Shown: positions 16,151-18,391 of the stretch, piece after piece
Position numbering within the stretch: position 1 is the stretch's first letter
Layout: every line of letters begins with the position of its first letter
Source of the DNA: JBAZWE01 sp041658605
GTDB taxonomy: Bacteria > Actinomycetota > Thermoleophilia > BMS3ABIN01
Direction: 5' to 3'
Assembly (NCBI GenBank): GCA_041658605.1
Contig: JBAZZU010000038.1
Coordinates: 1-18,391 of the forward strand
Length of the DNA stretch: 18,391 bases
The notes under the pieces: model-generated
The model's database searches: none
Told to the model about the DNA's origin: nothing
What the model saw: the letters and a program-made list of their open reading frames with translations, nothing else
Position numbers and translations under genes: made by a program

Positions 16151-17427
16151 GGATGGAGAAGATATTGATACATACTCTCGGCTGTAAGGTCAACTACGCC
16201 GATATGCAGTCCTTGTCGCGTGAGCTTGCGCAGCTGGTTGATGTCCCGGCGGCGCTGGTCGGCACATGCTGTGTCACCGCGGAAGGGGAAAAGCAGTCGC
16301 GCAAGGAAGTGCGCCGTGCGCTGAGGCGCGTCGGCCCCGACGGAAAGGTTTTCGTCGCCGGTTGCGCGGCGCGTCTGCATCCTGATGATTTCGCAGGCAT
16401 GGGGAAGAATGTCGAAGTGCTGCAGCCTGGCACTGGTAGCGGGGCGGCGTTGATTCCAAAGCCAGGCGGAGAAACCCGGGCAGCCGCCGTCGACCGGGAG
16501 CAGGCCGACGGCTTGCTGCACGGCCCTGAAACTACGGACAATGAAACGATATCCGGCGATCGCACAAGGTTCTTCCTGAAGGTCCAGGACGGTTGCGCCA
16601 ATATGTGCTCCTATTGCGTCCTGCCCCAGGTGCGCGGAAGGCCGCGCAGCATCAGGTCGGGCGTTGTGATTGACAGCGCGAGAAAAGCTGTTGCTTCGGG
16701 TTATTCGGAGCTAGTCGTCACTGGTATCAACACCGGCGGCTACAGGGATGGCGATTTTGACCTGGCGGCGCTGATGGACGAACTGTCGGTGCTTGAGGGG
16801 CTGAACCGGCTGAGGCTGAGTTCGGTTGAAGCTATTCATGTGTCGGATTCACTGCTTGAGGTCATGTCCCGTCGCGAGGTGATCGGAAGGCACCTGCATC
16901 TTCCGCTCCAGAGCGGTGATGACGGTGTTCTCAAGGCCATGGGCCGTCGTTATGACACATCCTCGTTCGCAGCTGTGGTGGAACGCGCCAGGAATGCTGT
17001 ACCCGGCATCAACCTGACGACGGATGTAATAACGGGATTTCCGGCGGAAGATGAACAGGCGTTTGAGAACACGGTAGATTTTATAAAAAATATGGGTTTT
17101 TCAAAAGTGCATGTATTCTCATACTCGCCGCGGCCTGGAACGAAGGCGGAAGAGCTCGGCGATCCTGTGCCGGCGCAAGAGAAGCGGCGGCGCGCCGGCA
17201 AACTAAGGGAGCTTTCCGACCGGCTCCAGGACGAACACAGGCAGAGGAAACTGGGGCGTGTGGACGAAATCCTGTTGGAGTCAGCGCGGCGGCCGGGCGT
17301 ACACGCCGGCTACAGCTCTGACTACACCAGGTATGTCGCGGAAGGCGGTAAGCCGGGTGACATGGTGAAGGTTTGCGGAGAACTTGTTAAGACTGAAGGG
17401 ATCTGGGGAAAGGTACTCGGGGGATGA
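16147..17427 (+). CDS. mtaB: tRNA threonylcarbamoyladenosine methylthiotransferase MtaB-like
   Basis: A 426-residue methylthiotransferase that turns t6A37 of tRNA into ms2t6A. The N-terminal UPF0004 domain has the three cluster cysteines in HTLGCKVNYADM (Cys13), GTCCVT (Cys41) and VAGCAAR (Cys73). The radical SAM domain has QDGCANMCSYCVLPQ (Cys150, 154, 157), LVVTGINTGGY, SSVEAIHV, HLHLPLQSGDDGVLKAMGRRY and DVITGFPAEDEQAF. A TRAM-like end follows (from about 365). GCKVN and the PLQSG block favour MtaB over MiaB or RimO. The segment between Cys13 and Cys41 looks shorter than usual, and the common NTC motif reads GTC. The start is the TTG at 16147 overlapping the rsmE stop, with GGAG 7 nt upstream; an ATG at 16153 is possible. 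Confidence 0.87.
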   Translation: MRMEKILIHTLGCKVNYADMQSLSRELAQLVDVPAALVGTCCVTAEGEKQSRKEVRRALRRVGPDGKVFVAGCAARLHPDDFAGMGKNVEVLQPGTGSGAALIPKPGGETRAAAVDREQADGLLHGPETTDNETISGDRTRFFLKVQDGCANMCSYCVLPQVRGRPRSIRSGVVIDSARKAVASGYSELVVTGINTGGYRDGDFDLAALMDELSVLEGLNRLRLSSVEAIHVSDSLLEVMSRREVIGRHLHLPLQSGDDGVLKAMGRRYDTSSFAAVVERARNAVPGINLTTDVITGFPAEDEQAFENTVDFIKNMGFSKVHVFSYSPRPGTKAEELGDPVPAQEKRRRAGKLRELSDRLQDEHRQRKLGRVDEILLESARRPGVHAGYSSDYTRYVAEGGKPGDMVKVCGELVKTEGIWGKVLGG

Positions 17428-17431
17428 ACAT

Positions 17432-17806
17432 ATGAACGTGGGCGATAAGGAGATTGACAACTGCCTTTTTTGCAGGATAATAAATGGCGAGGCACAGGCG
17501 GATTTCGTACTCGAGGAAGAAGGATTCATCGCCATCAGGGACATTTACCCGAAGGCGCCGGTTCACGTGCTCGTGATTCCGAGAAGGCATATCCACTGGC
17601 TGAACGACATCGCGGCTACGGACACCCGGTTCAGCAAGTCGATGCTTGAGTTCATGGTAAGGGTCGCGGAGAAGCTGGGTGTTAAGGAAAGCGGTTACCG
17701 CGTCATCAACAATGTTGGCAGCGGCGGCGGCCAGGTGATATTCCACCTGCACTGGCACCTGCTGGCGGGAAAAAGTGCCGGATTCGATATCGGGGAGCAG
17801 CTATGA
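17432..17806 (+). CDS. HIT-family protein (HinT-like)
   Basis: A 124-residue histidine-triad hydrolase. The signature reads VIFHLHWHLLAGK with the three histidines at 105, 107 and 109. The N-terminal CLFCRIINGE (Cys11, Cys14), DIYPKAPVHVLVIPRRH and NNVGSGGGQ are characteristic of the HinT branch, which hydrolyses purine nucleoside phosphoramidates and aminoacyl-AMP. GGGGGA lies 7 nt before the ATG at 17432, which is 5 bases after the mtaB stop; the frame is open further back but only within mtaB. Its stop overlaps the next ATG as ATGA. A tryptophan stands at the residue between the second and third histidines, where leucine is more usual. The physiological substrate is not known from sequence. 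Confidence 0.92.
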   Translation: MNVGDKEIDNCLFCRIINGEAQADFVLEEEGFIAIRDIYPKAPVHVLVIPRRHIHWLNDIAATDTRFSKSMLEFMVRVAEKLGVKESGYRVINNVGSGGGQVIFHLHWHLLAGKSAGFDIGEQL

Positions 17807-18249
17807 GCATTACTGAAAAGGTTCAGAAGGACATGATCGCCGCGATGAAGGCGCGGGACAAGGTGCTCACTTCGGCTCTCAGGATGATTCTAAGCCGGCT
17901 TCAGATGGGAGAGAAAGAAGCCGGGAGTGGATATGGAGAGTCGGATGAATTCAAGGTTCTTGCGACCGAGAAGAAACGCAGGCTCCAGGCAGCGGAAGCA
18001 TTTCGTGGTGGAGGCCGCGAGGAAAGCGCCCTGAAGGAAGAGGCGGAGGCCCGGATAATCGATACCTATCTGCCGCGAGCGATGGAGGATGAAGAGCTGA
18101 AGGCCGTGGTCGATGAAGCGATAGCCGCCGTGGGCGCGGAAGGCCCCGGGGATACAGGCAGGGTCATGTCACACGTCATGGCAAAGGCGGGCGGCAGGGC
18201 CGATGGCCGTGTAGTCAGCGCAATCGTGAAAAACCGTCTGGGTGGCTAG
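17803..18249 (+). CDS. yqeY: GatB/YqeY domain-containing protein
   Basis: A 148-residue helical protein of the GatB/YqeY family. It has SITEKVQKDMIAAMKARDKV and LRMILSRLQ at the start, then KRRLQAAEAF, a long acidic helix and IIDTYLPRAM-EDEELK, and it ends GGRADGRVVSAIVKNRLGG. The domain is related to the tail of the amidotransferase subunit GatB, which binds tRNA. Stand-alone YqeY proteins have no proven activity, though a tRNA-linked role is often proposed. Length is normal. The ATG overlaps the HIT stop by 4 nt (ATGA), and a PhoH-like gene follows 27 bases on. Confidence 0.92.
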   Translation: MSITEKVQKDMIAAMKARDKVLTSALRMILSRLQMGEKEAGSGYGESDEFKVLATEKKRRLQAAEAFRGGGREESALKEEAEARIIDTYLPRAMEDEELKAVVDEAIAAVGAEGPGDTGRVMSHVMAKAGGRADGRVVSAIVKNRLGG

Positions 18250-18276
18250 AAAGATGCCGCCAGCAGAGAGATATTG

Positions 18277-18391
18277 ATGAAGACGAGCATCGAACTGGAC
18301 AATGAGACAGTCGTCGAGCTGACCGGCGAGCACGACGCGACCCTGAAGGCCCTGGAGCAGAAGCTTGGCTGTAATATAGGATTGCGCGGCA
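18277..18391 (+). CDS. phoH: PhoH-like protein, N-terminal fragment (runs off window)
   Basis: An ATG at 18277, with GAGAG 7 nt upstream, opens a frame that continues to the right edge (38 codons). It begins MKTSIELDNETVVELTGEHD and continues LKALEQKLGCNIGLRG. This is the usual N-terminal RNA-binding-like segment of PhoH proteins, which have a P-loop ATPase domain further on that is not in the window. The position after HIT/YqeY in an actinobacterial-type operon supports the call. PhoH is thought to be a phosphate-starvation-linked ATPase with RNA-related function. Confidence 0.75.
   Translation, partial: MKTSIELDNETVVELTGEHDATLKALEQKLGCNIGLRG

Overview
The window reads as a chromosomal piece of a moderately GC-rich bacterium, most likely a deep-branching actinobacterium. 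The main reason is the gene order hemW-hrcA-dnaJ-rsmE-mtaB-HIT-yqeY-phoH, with hrcA followed directly by dnaJ and no grpE or dnaK between them. Low-GC Gram-positives usually have hrcA-grpE-dnaK-dnaJ. This placement is an inference from gene order; no rRNA or other marker is present.

The left part (1 to about 8150) is a surface-glycan region. It holds three paralogous polytopic GT-C type glycosyltransferases (1-458, cut by the window edge; 458-2011; 4306-5865, all minus). It also holds a GT4 glycosyltransferase (2146-3318, plus), a SAM-dependent methyltransferase (3387-4139, minus), and a coupled GT2-GT4 pair (6036-7004 and 7001-8152, plus). Two divergent intergenic regions (2012-2145 and 5866-6035) carry plausible promoters and small dyads. 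A hairpin terminator sits between the convergent genes at about 8226-8251.

The middle part (8313-11989, minus) is a tightly overlapping four-gene operon: an HPr-kinase-like ATPase, a PqqD/RRE-type peptide-binding protein, a transglutaminase-like B2 protein of the lasso-peptide maturation type, and a DUF2079 polytopic membrane protein. The first three are the kinase, leader-binding and leader-protease parts of RiPP pathways, but I find no precursor peptide and no asparagine-synthetase-like cyclase. The operon is instead translationally coupled to an envelope membrane protein. This is the most unusual system in the window.

The right part (12069 to the end, plus) is a conserved housekeeping operon: heme chaperone HemW, heat-shock repressor HrcA, chaperone DnaJ, rRNA methyltransferase RsmE, tRNA methylthiotransferase MtaB, a HIT protein, a YqeY-like protein and the start of a PhoH-like ATPase. 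Most of these genes overlap by 4 nt or lie within a few tens of bases of each other, and several use TTG starts.

No tRNA, rRNA, CRISPR, IS element or integrase was seen. No gap between genes reaches 300 bases; the longest are about 160-170 bases.
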